A DNA stretch of 64,000 bases from Pagrus major (GCF_040436345.1 NC_133238.1:1612501-1676500), one strand, 5' to 3'. Shown: positions 1 to 12,746, counted from the first letter of the stretch. A program made the numbers and translations. Notes: generated from the sequence alone by a model not told the origin.

Positions 1-248
1 TGAGGTGTGAATACAATTTAAAAAAATATTTTGAGAATCCTACTGTCTCTGGTCTGTTATTGAGGAATTAATTGTTATCTCCCAGGACATACTCAGTGCC
101 TAATCATTAAGTAATGAGAAACTAGCCATAACTACTCAGTATTATGTATCATTTCACATGAAGGTACACAAAAAAGAAAAAAGAGTAACTAATGAGTCTA
201 TTGGGTAACTACTCAGTATGATATCTGACTTTACTTGAAGGTACACAA

Positions 249-923
249 TAGGGTTGGGCGGTATGTTAAAAATTTCCAACCGGCCACCGTCAGCCCATCA
301 ACCGGCGGTTGCCGATATATTTGGCAGTTGTGTGTGTGGCGGAAAAAAAAAAAGAGGGGGGATGTTGCATTCATGTGATGTCGGAAAAAATATAAAAATG
401 ACTTTCAGAATGGGATAATTCACATGAACGCCACCTCATGTCAGAAAAACAACTCGGCAACTCGGATCTTCCGACACCACATGAATGCAGCAAAAAAGTT
501 TAGCGTGCTTTGCGGGCGCAGGGGGCGAGGCTGCAGAAGGACGCATTTGCTCACAGCCTCTAAATGAGCAAACAGGTGGGAGATCAGGATAACATACCTA
601 CCTGTCCTATTACAACGATCGGGGTGCACAACTGCACATCTTTTTTGGATGTAGTTCTCAAATATGGTTTATGAATTAACGTTACTTTCAGCGCCGCCAT
701 TTTGTGAAAGACTTGTTGGAAATCATGTGTGAAGCTGCCAATTCCAATACGCGCACACTTTGAATTGTGCTCTACATAGTAATTATGAACTATATGTACC
801 GTGTTGAATTCTGTGCAGACAGACCATTAATTAAGCAAAATAAAATGACCAAAATCGGCCAAAAAAATTGCCAAAAATGAAACCAACCGTGATGGACTAT
901 ATTCGTCCAATCGCCCAAGCCTA
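249..923. mobile_element. hAT-type non-autonomous DNA transposon with 8-bp target duplication
   Basis: The element begins TAGGGTTGGGCGG and ends CGCCCAAGCCTA, which are imperfect inverted termini. It is flanked by the exact 8-bp duplication GTACACAA (241-248 and 924-931). An 8-bp duplication with TAGGG...CCCTA-like ends is the mark of hAT elements. No transposase frame is visible inside the roughly 675 bp, so it would depend on an autonomous relative. It sits inside an older local repeat rich in TAACTAATGA-like words. Confidence 0.8.
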
Positions 924-931
924 GTACACAA

Positions 932-2335
932 AGAGTAACTAATGATTAAGTAATTAGTAACTAATGCAGTGTTCCCCCTACCATTCAATTGACTGTCTGT
1001 TGGGGACTGTTTTTATCATATTGTATTGTTACATGTAGCCTACAGTGAAATGAAAAAACCTTACTTCAAAAGCCCGTTTTGTTTTGTTGTTGAATTTAAG
1101 TAGGCCTAATAGAATATTACTCCTTTAGTTTATTCTAGTCTGTCCCCCCCACCCCCATTAATAACTATTGAGTCTGCATTAGGTAACTAAGCAACATGAT
1201 GTTTCACTTTACTTGAAAGTACATAAAAAGAGTAACTAATGATTCAGTAATTAATAAGTCGTCATTAGTTCATGCCACCCAGTGGCTGGTTGATAGTTAA
1301 TCAAGAACAACACATGAAGAAAGTGGTCAGCATGTCAATTCACAGATATGTATTTAATGATTCATTAAAGTATTATCTCCCACTCTGATCGCCATTAACT
1401 CATAATTATACACTATAAAGTCCTCGAATTACAGTTATTGAGGAATTACTCATTAACATTTCATTAACTATCCTTTCAATTCCTTACTCATTCCTCAGTA
1501 ACTACTCACATTTGTGTACCTTATTGGAAAGTGTTAGAGATACATGTTTACTCAGACAGGCTCCAATGGCAAACAGCTATATTTAGAAAATACAGAGACA
1601 CGAATTCACAGAAAGAGCTACTTTCTTTTTCCTGTTTACATCCTCCATAACGACAAGCACCTTTCAAACAGCGACTGTGTTAGTACCTAACACGTTTCCT
1701 CAAACAAGATTCCAAAGATCAATCTAGTATGTTTTGTAATGAAAAACTAAACAAAAAGGCATTAACGAGTACAGCTACATAGTCTCTTCCCGTTTTCAAT
1801 ATCTTCTGTAGCTCCGACAACCACAGACGCATTCGGCGTCGCTATGAATCCGAAACACAGGGACACGTGGTAGCGTTCAGTGGTTCGACTCCAGCACGGG
1901 TTGTTATGTCATTTTCATGTGGCCATGCGACGAATAACATTTGCAAAATGAAGACGGAAAATTTATATGAAACGTTATTGTTGTTGTTGTAGAGACCAAA
2001 AGTAATGTTCCAGCCAAGTGTTTTTACTGCAATGTTTAGAACGTAAAAAGAGAATGCTTACCTGTTGGTAAACTAACAATGGGTATTCGCAAGATAATGA
2101 TACATCATTATCTGACCCTAGTCTGGCCGACACAGCAGTACCTAATAACAACTGGGCAGACTTTTAAGATAAAGGGAAAACATAGAAGATCGTGAAATGA
2201 ACTCACCCAAAATGGGTCGGAACTGCAGAACTTATCAAACCCCATTCGCCGCAACGCAATGGAGGTTTACGTCCTGGCTGTGTTTTGGAGCTCAGCTGTG
2301 GTTTGCCCACTATAATATGCAAACGGAAGTCTCCT
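932..2335. repeat. AT-rich intergenic sequence with degenerate TAACTAATGA/TTACTCATT-type repeats
   Basis: Short related words such as AGTAACTAATGATT, TAATTAGTAACTAATG and TTACTCATTAAC recur at about 100-200, 930-1000, 1220-1260 and 1440-1510. This suggests a diverged repeat family, partly inverted. The block ends near GTGTACCTTATTGGAAAGTG (1514-1533), which looks like the end of a DNA element. I see no gene here. The stretch 1780-2160 has more CpG than its surroundings but no supported exon. Confidence 0.4.
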
Positions 2336-2400
2336 CCTCCTTCTTCTTCTTCTTCTTCTTCTGCGTCTTGATTTTCTTCTTCTTCTTCTTCTTCTTCTTC
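2336..2400 (+). repeat. TTC/CTT microsatellite
   Basis: Two runs of TTC repeats are separated by a short TGCGTCTTGATT interruption. The strand is pure pyrimidine within the runs. Confidence 0.9.
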
Positions 2401-2529
2401 ATTAACGACAGCTTACATCTCCAGTGTTCCATTACTGCCACCTTCCGCAGTAAGTTAAATGTCCGCTTTTTCAGATGGCTCTTATTGTTCCTGCTGTCCT
2501 AACCGGACATCTTCTGCCCTGTTTCTTAC

Positions 2530-2531
2530 AC

Positions 2532-2599
<68 letters not shown>

Positions 2600-2637
2600 G
2601 TCTGTCTCTGTCTGTCTGTCTGTCTGTCTGTCTATTA
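2530..2637 (+). repeat. ATCT tetranucleotide microsatellite changing to CTGT
   Basis: About 17 units of ATCT are followed by about 8 of CTGT. A compound tetranucleotide array of this kind is likely to be length-polymorphic. Confidence 0.95.
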
Positions 2638-2849
2638 TTATATTATATTATTTAAATATCACTTGATTGATGATCCAAAGTGCTTTACAGCATACAGAGG
2701 AAAACTAAATGAAAAAAGGAGACAAAACAAGAGAAAATATGTCATTACTGTTAATATATAATAATAATGGCAACAATATACTTAATATACTGTGGGATAG
2801 GTTCACCTCTGAACCTCAGCTCTCCCTACTGGTGCAGGGGAGCGGTGAA

Positions 2850-5160
2850 GCAGGGGATTCAGAATCAGAATTTCTTTATTAGTACCGCAAATGGGGAAAT
2901 TTGTGCATCACAGCAGCCAAAGGACAGTTCAATATAACAATAAACAAAAATAATAGTAAAAAATAAACAATATAATAAAAAGGTAAGAAATAGAATCGTA
3001 TATACATAATATGTATGAATATAAACAGTGTAATTATAAACAGAGTTGTTATTAATAAATAATAACTATGAGTATGACAATTGCCCAGTTAGTGCAAACC
3101 AAAATGAGAAATTAGTTGCTGCTGAAGGTGAGGTTCGCCCAGGGCGTCATGCAAGCTTGGACCACCACTGTCTGTCCCAGTACAATTTAGTCCTGGATCT
3201 GGGGACAGACAGAAGTCTTTGATCAGATGATCTTCAATCTCTGGCAATTTGATATGGGATCAGGAGTTTTACAATGTATGAGGGGGAGAGACCATTTAAT
3301 ACTTTATATGCAATCAGCAGGATTTAAAATGAATCCTGTAGTTGACAGGCAGCAAGTGTAGGGAGGGAGAATGGGGGTAATGTGCTCCCTTTTTTTCGAC
3401 CTTGTAAGAAGTCGGGCTGCTGCATTTTGGACTAGTTAAAGGCGGGATGAGGCCATGCATGACTTTCTCCTGATAATGCAGAGTTCATTTCACTATGTTT
3501 GTCAAATTTCAACTCTGAATCAAATTTGACACCAAGATTATTTACTTGTGATTTAATAGAGGGGTCCAATGGGCCAGGATGACAAGAAATAATGTTGGTC
3601 AAGTGCTGAGGTCCAAATTAAATAACTTCAGTTTTATTATCATTGAGCTTGAGAAACTTTGCAGCCATCCAGGATTTGGTGTTGTGAAGACAATTATTGA
3701 GGTCACTTAATTTATTATAATTATTGGTCTCTAGTGGGAGGTAGATCTGTGTGTCATCCGCATAACAGTGAAAAGATATATTATGTTCTTGAATAATGTG
3801 GCCTCACAGAAGTAAAGAAATGGAGAAGAGGATTGGACAGAGTATGGAACCTTTGGGGACGCCACAGGGGATGGGGGCTGAGGAAGAGAATGAGTTGCTG
3901 ATAGGGACAGTGAAGGATCTGTTGATTAAATATGAGGAGAACCAGTTTAGGGCAGAACCAGAGACCTCCACACATTCATTTCATCTGTGTATAAGAGTAG
4001 AATGGTCTACTGTGGTGAAAGCTGCAGTTAGATCTAGGAGCAAGAGGACGGAGCATTTACCAGAGTGAGCAGCTAGAAGGAGGTCATTGGTTATTTTCAG
4101 CAATGCAGATTCTGTACTGTGAAGAGTAAAACCAGATTGAATGTTTCAATAATGCAGTTTTTGGCCAGGTGGGATATTAGTTGGTTAAAAACAGCCTTTT
4201 CAATGATTTTGGGAAGAAAGGGGAGTTTGGAGATTGGTCTGTAATTGATGAGGACTAAAGGATCTAGATTCTGTTTTTTGTTTTTGTAAGTGGCTGGATA
4301 ACTGCATGTTTGAAAGATTGATGGACCTGGCTGGTTTTCATGGAGCTAAGTAACTTCTTTGGGGTGTGCAGTTAGAATAATGTTGAGGTGTTCATAGAAG
4401 AAATAATATGAAGTAGTTCTAGTAACATGATGAAATTAAACAAATGTAGAATTGCAGTGTTTTCAGAGTGGATGAACAGATCATTTACAGATGAAATAAT
4501 ATTAGCTCTGGATAAATACTTTGACACGACAAGACGTTTAGAAAATCCTCACATGTAGAGACAGATGCTTCTAAACAGGAGGAGGGAGGGGAGGAGGAGG
4601 AGTTTTTGGCAATAATATCTGAGTATTGAGACCTGGCATTTTTGTGAGCCCACTGGTATTGAACCAAGAGATTCTTCGTAATTTGAAATGCGATCTGCAT
4701 TCGTCCCACTTCCACTTTCGTTCTTCCCTTCTGCAAGCTCCTCTTAATTCTCTATTACAATATCATTGTTATCAAGCCATGGTAAAGCCAATGGTTTATG
4801 TCATTTGGTTTTGAACAGTGAAACACAGTCGAGGGTGGCTGAAACAGTATTGTTAAATAGAGAGACAAGTTCCTTTGTGTTCACATTAGATGGTGCATCC
4901 TCCATGCTGGTAATGATGGGAGCCTCCCTGTAGGATTCTGCAAACCTGGTTGCTGCAGAAGAATTTCTAATGCAGGAGCGGAGAAGAGCAGGGTGGGTAG
5001 GGGAAAAGTGTGGCAGATCAACTTCAAACATTATTGCCCTGTGATCAGATAGGGGAAAATCTTCTATAATTGTTGTTGTGTTGTCTATGTTGGAGATAGA
5101 GAGACCTGAGGAGAGAACTAAGTCTAGGATGTTGCCCTAACATGGGTTGGGCTATTCAGA
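2850..5160 (-). mobile_element. Degenerate L2/CR1-like LINE, minus strand (endonuclease end, RT, 3' tail)
   Basis: Reading the minus strand from 5160 downwards gives an endonuclease C-terminus with an SDHRAI motif (near 5040), a linker, then reverse transcriptase with YRPISNLPF (near 4240) and the catalytic YADDTQ (near 3760). The 3' tail (2850-3110) includes a CAAATTTCCCCATTTG-type terminus resembling the tail of the plus-strand L2 copy at 12.6 kb. Several frame breaks show it is dead. Family assignment rests on the RT motifs and tail. Confidence 0.75.
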
Positions 5161-5735
5161 GATGATTGGAGACCAACAGATTCAAGTAAGTTTATGAAAT
5201 CACGAGTCATGGGTTAGGGTTAGGGTTATCGGGGCCCACAGAGGGCTGTCCACACTGTGGGTACACTATGGGCATACTGGGTACACTGTGGGTTTACTGT
5301 GAGCATACTAGGAGCATAATTCTTGGACACACAGTCAGCAAAAGACAACAACTATTTAACTCTTATGAGATATGAGTGGCTTTACTTTCCATCTTAAATG
5401 TCTCTCATAAATGATTTGATTGTAAAATATAGAAGGGAAAAAAGGAGCATAATTGGCGTGTTTTAACGTAAATTTATAGCGCACATTTAAAGTTGCATAC
5501 CGCTCCAGTGTCCCCATGGACATGCTCTGTGGGTCCTAACAAACAATAATAAAATAACAAAATTAGTTTGGTCCTACTTGGAACCCACATTATAGACCAA
5601 CCAAAACTTGACTCACAACTACTCTTAATACATATGCAGAATAATTGCACTTGTTGAGAGCAGAAGTAAAAAACTAAGAGTCATATGTTTCTATAATGCT
5701 CTTTTGCAAGTGAGAGACAACTATATCCAGGCTAA
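5161..5735. other. Unassigned intergenic sequence
   Basis: It contains a short telomere-like run (5211-5229, GGGTTAGGGTTAGGGTT) and a CACTGTGGGTACACTGTGGG-type short repeat (5250-5310). No gene or complete element is seen. Confidence 0.4.
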
Positions 5736-6944
5736 TGCTGCATTCCAGTTACATGGGAGACCACTCGCCGAGTTGCGAAGTGGGAAATCTCGCAGCTGTC
5801 TCGCGACATTTCACGAGGCACGCCCCCTTTTGGTCAGAATATCCACTGTCCGACTCGGTGCTCCTGCGAGTACACCGAGTTGAGCGAGGATTAATGCTGC
5901 ATTCCAGTTACATGGGAGACCACTCGCCCGAGTTGCTCTTACGCGAGAACGTGACGTCATTTCCTGGCTTGTAGCACAAATAGCGTTCCCGTTTGTCTCG
6001 CTACACGACGAGTCGGAAGAACATGGACGCCATCAGGGTAGTAGCAGGCTAGTCATTAGGGCCCGAGCAGGGAACCTGCGAGGTCCCTATTGTTTTTCGA
6101 ATGATTATTATTATTTTCCTTTGTCCTTAATGATCGCATTTTTCACTGCCTGAATGTGAATGAAAACGCAATTTTATTTGGCAAACTCATTAGGCTTGGC
6201 GAAAAATTTTATAATCTGTTGTTGTTGTGAACGTGCACCACTAGGTGGCGCTATTATCAAGGAAAGTGCGTTTTGGCTAATAACTCCCACATACTTTGTC
6301 GCACCTTCAAAAACCTTATATCCACGCGTTCAGTGAATTGTGCTGAATCTCCGGATATAGGTAACGCCCATTTCCGCCTGGCGTTTTTTTTCACTAGCTC
6401 GCGAAATGTCGCAAACCTACTTTTTCGAACTCCTCCCAGGCAATTTCACCAATTTGCACCAAACTTTGCACACAGCATCTGTGGACCCTCCTGACAAAGG
6501 GTTATTAAAAGAATTTTGATATTCCAAAAAATACTCAAACGACAAACGACTCGTCAAACAAAGATGGCTGCGCCCATAATTGATGTATTTTCTTTGTATT
6601 TGTACCAAGTTGGTCGTTTTAATGTCGATTTTAAATGCTCTTACACATTTGATTACATTGCTGCTTTAATCCGGTCACCAATTTATGCATTGCACGGTCT
6701 TGCTGTGCGTGCAATACAATGTAAAGTTTTGTTTTCGAGCTGGTTTGCTAAAGAGGCTAATGTAGCTAACAATAACAATAACAATGACTAGCCTGCTACT
6801 ACCCTGATGGCGTCCATGTTCTTCCGACTCGTCGTGTAGCGAGACAAACGGGAACACTATTTGTGCTACAAGCCAGGAAATGACGTCACGTTCTCGCGTA
6901 AGAGCAACTCGGCGAGTGGTCTCCCATGTAACTGGAATGCAGCA
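5736..6944. mobile_element. Long inverted-repeat (foldback-like) element with internal insertion
   Basis: The arm at 5895-6057 and the reverse complement of 6783-6944 match over about 160 bp with only a few differences. Both termini read TGCTGCATTCCAGTTACATG. A further copy of this terminus in the same direction as the left arm starts at 5736, followed by a different CpG-rich 130 bp, so two related elements may be nested or tandem. The interior (6058-6782) begins AGGGCCCGAGCAGGG, which looks like a separate inserted repeat, and carries no transposase I can recognise. Confidence 0.7.
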
Positions 6945-7436
6945 TGTTTATTGAGCCAACAGTTCTCCTCCGATCTACATTGATCTCACAAGTCGCCTCT
7001 GTGAAGTTTGAATGACGGAAATCCGTCGTAGCGACGGAGAACTTTAATCCATGTTAAAAGTATAAAATAACTTAAATTTCCTTCGAACACAAAGTATTAA
7101 AAATACAGTCTCTTATAAAGAGATTCGACTACCGCAGCCGCTTCATCTTTTGAACCGGTGTGCTCCATTTTCTCCGTTTCACTGTCTCTTTCCCTTCTTG
7201 TAACAGACTGGATGGCGTGGAGTCACGTGACTACACACGCTGTATACGTAGTACAGCCGAGCGTCTTAAAGGGACATGAACATACCGGTAGCCTACCTAC
7301 ACACACAGCCAAACAAGACAAAAACGACTTTTTTTTTTTTTTTTTTAAACACAGAATATACCAACGGGGGCAAAATGACGTTGGTTATCGTCGTAAATTT
7401 CGGTATCGGTAAATTTTCGGTTTATCGCCCAGGCCT
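6945..7436. mobile_element. Probable right end of another hAT-like element
   Basis: The sequence TTTATCGCCCAGGCCTA ending at about 7437 resembles the CGCCCAAGCCTA terminus of the element at 249-923. It is preceded by a T-run and CpG-rich sequence. No matching left terminus or target duplication was found, so the element is either truncated or its other end is unrecognised. Confidence 0.35.
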
Positions 7437-7439
7437 AGT

Positions 7440-8385
7440 AGCACCTCTGTCTTTCAGGGAGAGGTTCTCGGATCTTCCTGACATCATAAGAGCCCTTCAA
7501 CGTGGCCCTTCACTCTTCAAGAAGAGTGGATGATTTGTGCTTGAGCTATGGTGCACCAGCACAGGCAGCATGTCTGTGTCTTCTGCCCCAATCTGAAAAT
7601 AGAACAAGATATGTGCAAAGTGTACAAAAAACTGTGCAATCATCGAGTATTTTTACAATGCTAATACTCTTCTTTTCCAAGGATAAATACACTTGCATAA
7701 CAACGTGGCACATAAAAATACAGCACAATACAGCAAAAAGACCAACCACAGAATTGTTGTTGATGTAAGTAATGTAACAATGCTACATAATGTTTAACTG
7801 ACCTCAGCAGAGTCATCTGTAGCAGCAGCCAATGCAGCTCTCACAATTGAAGAGTCAGCATCATTGTCACACTGCTCCATTGTGATCTAATGTTTCTGGA
7901 ATGTTGAAGAGTGGAGATGGATGAGCTCGCTGTAGAACACGCATGTAGCTCAGGTAACTGTCGGCAATCTCCTGCCAAGTCTAACCTTGTTCCCACTTCA
8001 CCATGTAAAGAAGCTATCCGCCATCAACCACCATACTGGGGCAGGGTCGGTCAGTGAGGTCAAGTGGATTGGTCAACTCCTTCCGGCTACTCTCCGGCCT
8101 GCCTTGTTCAAATTGTTCATTTTCTGATCTTTGTTGCTGAACAAGGGGAAGGGAGTCAGCTCATATTCTAAGCTTGACTCAACTGTCATATCCTACTGGG
8201 TGAAGATTATCAGTCAGTTGAACAACTCGAGTGAGTTTAGGTGTATCCTCTTGTCATTGACCTTGGGAATCTTTCTGAGCGATGACAGGGCCCTTTACCT
8301 TGAACTTCACCTCTGTGGTTGATGTCACTGACTGTCCATTCAGCTTTATCTGCATCTCCCTGCCTACCTAATGACCCGGAAGACT
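7440..8385 (-). pseudogene. Degenerate minus-strand coding remnant of a repeat, unidentified
   Basis: On the minus strand around 7930-8330 a broken frame can be read, including VKWEQG and TWQEIADSYLSYMRVL with stop codons between them. It resembles open frames that recur in fish genomes as repetitive sequence, but I cannot name the family. No conserved catalytic motif is visible. The rest of the stretch shows nothing recognisable. Confidence 0.25.
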
Positions 8386-9587
8386 TCCAGGTCGCTGTTG
8401 TTTGTTATTTGTTAGTGTTTAAACCGCCGGCTCTCTGGTTGCTGTTTCTACTGCTGGATTACTTCACGCTGCCTGGAAAATTACATCGTTCTCAACATGG
8501 ACACCCGAGGGCCTTTCTGGACTCTGTGTTTTCTGCTTTTCTGGCTGTCTGTGGAGATTATCTCAGCTGACTGCAGTGATCTAAATTTTCCCGACGGGCC
8601 GCAAGTCACCTACACCAGAGACGTTCTGCTGTGGCTCGCTTCACTTCACACCCATCAAGGCATTACCACAGACACGTTTCCTGAGGAAAAACAACGAGAC
8701 CACTCATCAGAAAAAGGGGACTCAAATTACAACAAAAAGAAGGTAACCAGTAGGGGAAAGAAAAAGGGTGGAATTAGTGCCAGACTTAAGAGGGAGAAAT
8801 GTAAACACCAGGCACTCCCCTCAGTCATCCTAGCTAACGTGCGCTAGTTGCGTCACAAAACAGACGAGCTGCAAGCCAACGTCAACCACATGCATGAATA
8901 CAGAACTGCCTCCATTCTTGCATTTACGGAGACGTGGTTAAAAAACACCGACAGTGATGACATGTTGCACACTGATGGCTTCGCGGACACAGAGCTCACC
9001 AGGAAACAACATGGCGGCGGTGTGTGTCTCTATGTAAACACACGCCGGTGCTCAGCGGTCATCGTCAGAGAGGAGCCGTGCAACACTGACATTGAGCTTC
9101 TGGTCGTCTCCCTCCGCCCTTTCTACCTTCCCAGGGAGTTCCCACAGCTATTTTTCATCCTGGTTTACATTCACCCCAGAGCAAACGCTTCCACTGCCAT
9201 AGAGCACATAAAGAAAACTGTAAACAAACTGGATATCCACTGATTCTCCCAAATTCATCCTGGGAGACTTCAACCACTGCTCAGCTGTCAAGTCACTGAA
9301 AGGATTTTACCAATATGTCATCTGCACCACCTGCTTGGGGAAGACTCTGGATAAATGCTATGGATCTGTTCCAGATGCATATAGATGAGTTGCTCTTCCC
9401 CCCTTGGCCTTGCTGACCACAACACCATCCTGCTGGCACAAGCCTACACCCCAGTCATTAGGAGGACAGAGAAGGTGACCAAACACATCAAGCAGTGGAC
9501 CAACGACAGCATTGCAACTCTGCAGGGATGCTTCGAATCCACAGACTGGGATAACCATCTTGCTCCCTTCAGCAACATCAGTGAGTA

Positions 9588-9602
9588 AGTGGAAACGTAT
9601 AT

Positions 9603-9634
<32 letters not shown>

Positions 9635-9721
9635 TTTCTGCATATTTCTGGACTTTGAATGGGAGCAGCTGCAATGCAAGCAATTTCCCTTCGGGGATCA
9701 ATAAAGTATTTCTGATTCTGA
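9588..9721 (+). mobile_element. Short LINE 3'-tail insertion with ATT microsatellite
   Basis: An (ATT)n run is followed by CTTCGGGGATCAATAAAGT and TTCTGATTCTGATT, the typical end of a fish LINE transcript. It interrupts the surrounding LINE between its endonuclease and RT regions. It is probably a heavily 5'-truncated retroinsertion. Confidence 0.55.
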
Positions 9722-10976
9722 TTCATACATGTGGATAACATCATTCCCACCCAAAAAGTAACGATCCTCCCAAACAATAAACCCTGGAAAACCAAAGAAC
9801 TCAGTAGTAAGTAATTCTCAATAAAAAGAAAAGAGTATTCTTCACCGGCACTGAATCTCAAAAAAAGGAGGTAAACAGAAGTAAATGCGCCATAGAAAAT
9901 GCCAAGCTGAAGCATAACAACAAGGTGGAGGATTTCACCACTCAGCTTGGCAGGGGATCAAGAACATGTCTGCTATGAACACTGCTCCCTCCACCCACAG
10001 GACAATCCAGGTGGCCGGCAGCAGCCCAGCATCCCTCCCCAACGACCTCAACTCCTTTTTTCAAGATTTGAGACAGACAACACCACCCGGCTAGAAGCAA
10101 TCATCTCCTCCCTCAAGCCTGCAGCAGCTGAACTCTCCTTCAACATGGAGGGAGGTGGTGAGAGCCTTCAGGAGGACCAAGGAGAACATAGCACCTGGCC
10201 CAGACAACATCAGTGGCCGTGTCCTACGGTGCTGTGCAGAGCAGCTGGGGGACGTGTTTCAGCTCCTGTTTCAACGATCCATGGACAGCGGCACAGTTCC
10301 CCAGCTATGGAAGCACTCCACACTGGTCCCCATCCCCAAGAAGAGCTCAGTCAAAGCTCTGAACCACCTGAGGCCTGTGGCTCTCACCTCTTTCGTGATG
10401 AAGGCTATAGAGAGGGTCATAAAGAGACACATCATCACGGTAACTGACCCACTGATGGACCCTCTCCAGTTCACATACTGTGCAGGCAGGGGGGTTGATG
10501 ATGCCAAAACACTCATCATGGACACGGTAAACAAACACGTGGAACACACCAACACTACAGCCAGACTCCTGTTTGCAGACTTCTCCTCTGCATTCAACAC
10601 CCTACAGCCACACATCCTAGCAGAGAAACTCTCCACCCTCTTCCACCTGGATGACCAGCTAATCCTGTGGAATACAGACTTCCTGACCAACAGATCACAG
10701 AGGGTGCTGATCAATAACATCCTCTGACCTCTGCTCTTCATCATTTACACCAATGACTGCAGGTCCACCCATCCAGACTATCATCTGGTAAAGTACGCAA
10801 ATGACACAGTTCTCCTGTCGCTGCTCTCAGGCCCCTCACATCACCACAGCTCAGTGCTGCATGAGTTTGTGGAGTGGTGTGATAAATCGGCCCTGGAGTT
10901 AAACACGGAGAAGACCAAAGAGATGGTGGTGACCTTTTCCAGCAAGCAGAGGGAGCTGGCTGCAATTGGAATGTAG

Positions 10977-11807
10977 TAGGGATGGGCAATGATTTTCGAT
11001 TATTCGAATAGTCGTTAAATCATAAATAATCGATTAGTAAATCATGTCTGAAAAAAATATTCCTTTGTTTTACTGGTGCCTTCCGCACGGGGGCAGTATA
11101 GCATTTGATACGTTGTGTGATGGGCTGACGTTAGATGCCACCGTAGAAGAAGAAACAAGCAGGAGCCATGGAGAGAGTGCTGCAGCCGTCAAAAAGTTCC
11201 GTGTGGAACTATTTCAAAAAAACAAATGAAACAGAGGTTGCGTGTAATCTCTGCGAGGCAAAGCTTGCATATCACAAGTCTACGACAGCCATGCACAGTC
11301 ATATGAGAGCGAAGCACCCGATAGAAAGTGGAGGCCCGTCGTCACAGCAACAGTCAATGGCCAGCTATCTCACTAGACGAAGTACATTTGATGCCAGACG
11401 TGCGGAGCAAGCGACGTCCCTCATTTCAAAGATGATTGCAAAAGACATGCTCCCCATCAGCTTCGTTGAAGGTGAGGGTTTTCGGAGTTTGATGGCATTT
11501 GTTGAGCCAGAGTTCACGGTCCCATCAAGAAAAACCATTACAGCAAGACTTGAAAAACTTTTTGATGCTAATCCAAGTGAGCTGCGCACTCGGTTAACGA
11601 GTGTTGAAAAACTGTCTTTGACCACTGATTCATGGACAGCACTGACAACGGAATCATATGTAACAATCATGAAAAGTTATGAAAAACGTGGGCCTCTTTG
11701 TGTCTATGCAGCGGCGCGCGCGCGGGGTGGGGGGTATTAGTCGAAAAATAATCGATTAGTTCCCTGTGATTATCGAATAGTAGTTCTGCTTGAAATGCCC
11801 ATCCCTA
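10977..11807 (+). mobile_element. ZBED-type hAT transposon remnant inserted in the LINE
   Basis: The element starts TAGGGATGGGCAATG, ends GCCCATCCCTA, and is flanked by the exact 8-bp duplication GAATGTAG (10969-10976 and 11808-11815). It contains the N-terminal part of a hAT transposase (next entry), and the rest of the transposase is deleted. Because it splits the LINE reading frame cleanly, it is younger than the LINE. Confidence 0.9.
11168..11740 (+). pseudogene. Truncated hAT transposase with BED zinc finger
   Basis: The 190-codon frame begins with a BED-type zinc finger: SSVWNYFKK, then CNLCEAKL and, after a loop, HSHMRAKH, giving a CxxC...HxxxxH pattern. This is followed by the region preceding the catalytic core (FRSLMAFVEPEFTVPSRKT) and the start of the RNase H-like domain with LTTDSWTAL, where the first catalytic aspartate of hAT enzymes lies. 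The frame then runs into the 3' terminus, so the second aspartate, the insertion domain and the glutamate are missing. It cannot catalyse transposition but might still bind DNA if expressed. Confidence 0.8.
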
Positions 11808-12711
11808 GAATGTAGAGCTTGTGGAGGAGTACAAATACCTGGGCACAATTTTTGACAGTACGTATAAATTTGCCTCCAACACTGAGGAGATGCCAGAAGC
11901 GGCAGTATCTCCTGAGCAAGCTCAACACTTTTGGGGTAAATAAGAACATTCTATGGACATTTTATTACTCCTTCATAGAGAGTGTCATCACTTTCTCCAT
12001 CACCTGCTGGTTCCACTCTATAAGTCTGCAAAACAGGACACGCCTGCAGAGCACAGTCAAAGTCTGCTCTAAAATCATTGGACTGCCAGTCAGAGCACTT
12101 TCCACCGTGTACAGGCAGCAAACACTGAGGACAGCGCGCAGGATCCTTCAGGACCCCTCCCATGCTCTGTTCCCAGCGTTTGAGTGGCTCCCCTCGGGAT
12201 GCCGGCTCTGCTGCCCGGGCTGCAGAACACAGAGGAGGAGAGCAACCTTTGTTCCCAAGGCTGTTCAGCTCCTAAACTGGTCCTTCCTTCCTGCTGCTGT
12301 TAGACTGTACAACCAGCACTGCTCCCAGTAGACCTCACATGTGCACTGTGCAATACAAAACTCTACACATATCCACACACTTTCTGGTTTGCACTAATTG
12401 GACAATTTTTAATACCCATATTTATTATTTATTGTTTGTAAATAAAAATACCAAACTGTTTATACTTACACTGTTCATATTATAAATACTATGTCATATT
12501 GTAAATACTATGTATATACAAGTTAAATTCTATTTCTTATCTCTTATCTCTTATTATATTGTTATTTTTTTACTTTTTGTTATTGTTTAAGTGTGATACT
12601 GTCCTTTGGCTGCTGTGACTAAGAAATTTCCCCATTTGTGGGACAAATAAAGGAATTCTGATTCTGATTCTGATCCTGAACTTAATTGCCCCCCGGGGAC
12701 AAAAAGTTTAT

Positions 12712-12746
12712 TGAATTGAATTGAATTGAATTGAATTGAATTGAAT
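12712..12746 (+). repeat. ATTGA pentanucleotide microsatellite
   Basis: About seven units of TTGAA/ATTGA follow a CCCCGGGGACAAA sequence that resembles another LINE tail. Confidence 0.9.

Larger units (their letters stand above)
8390..12675 (+). mobile_element. L2/CR1-like LINE, plus strand, inactivated and interrupted
   Basis: The reading frame starts at the ATG at 8497 and has an in-frame stop at 8845. It continues with an APE-type endonuclease region (FTETWL, GGGVCLYVN), then reverse transcriptase from about 10155 (APGPDNISGRVLR, ADFSSAFNTLQP). The catalytic box reads YANDT instead of YADDT near 10795. The C-terminal domain runs to 12331, and the 3' tail ends in ATTCTGATTCTGA repeats at about 12675. 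Two insertions interrupt it: a short LINE tail (9588-9721) and a hAT element (10977-11807). Stops, frameshifts and the lost aspartate show that it cannot move. Confidence 0.85.

Noticed and set aside
2197..2761. Open frames running through the TTC and ATCT microsatellites
   Set aside because: Poly-Phe and (SIYL)n are microsatellite translations, not proteins.
3796..4068. Plus-strand open frame of 90 codons
   Set aside because: It is antisense to the reverse transcriptase of the minus-strand LINE.
5211..5229. Telomere-like GGGTTAGGGTTAGGGTT
   Set aside because: Only about three units; too short to argue for an interstitial telomere.
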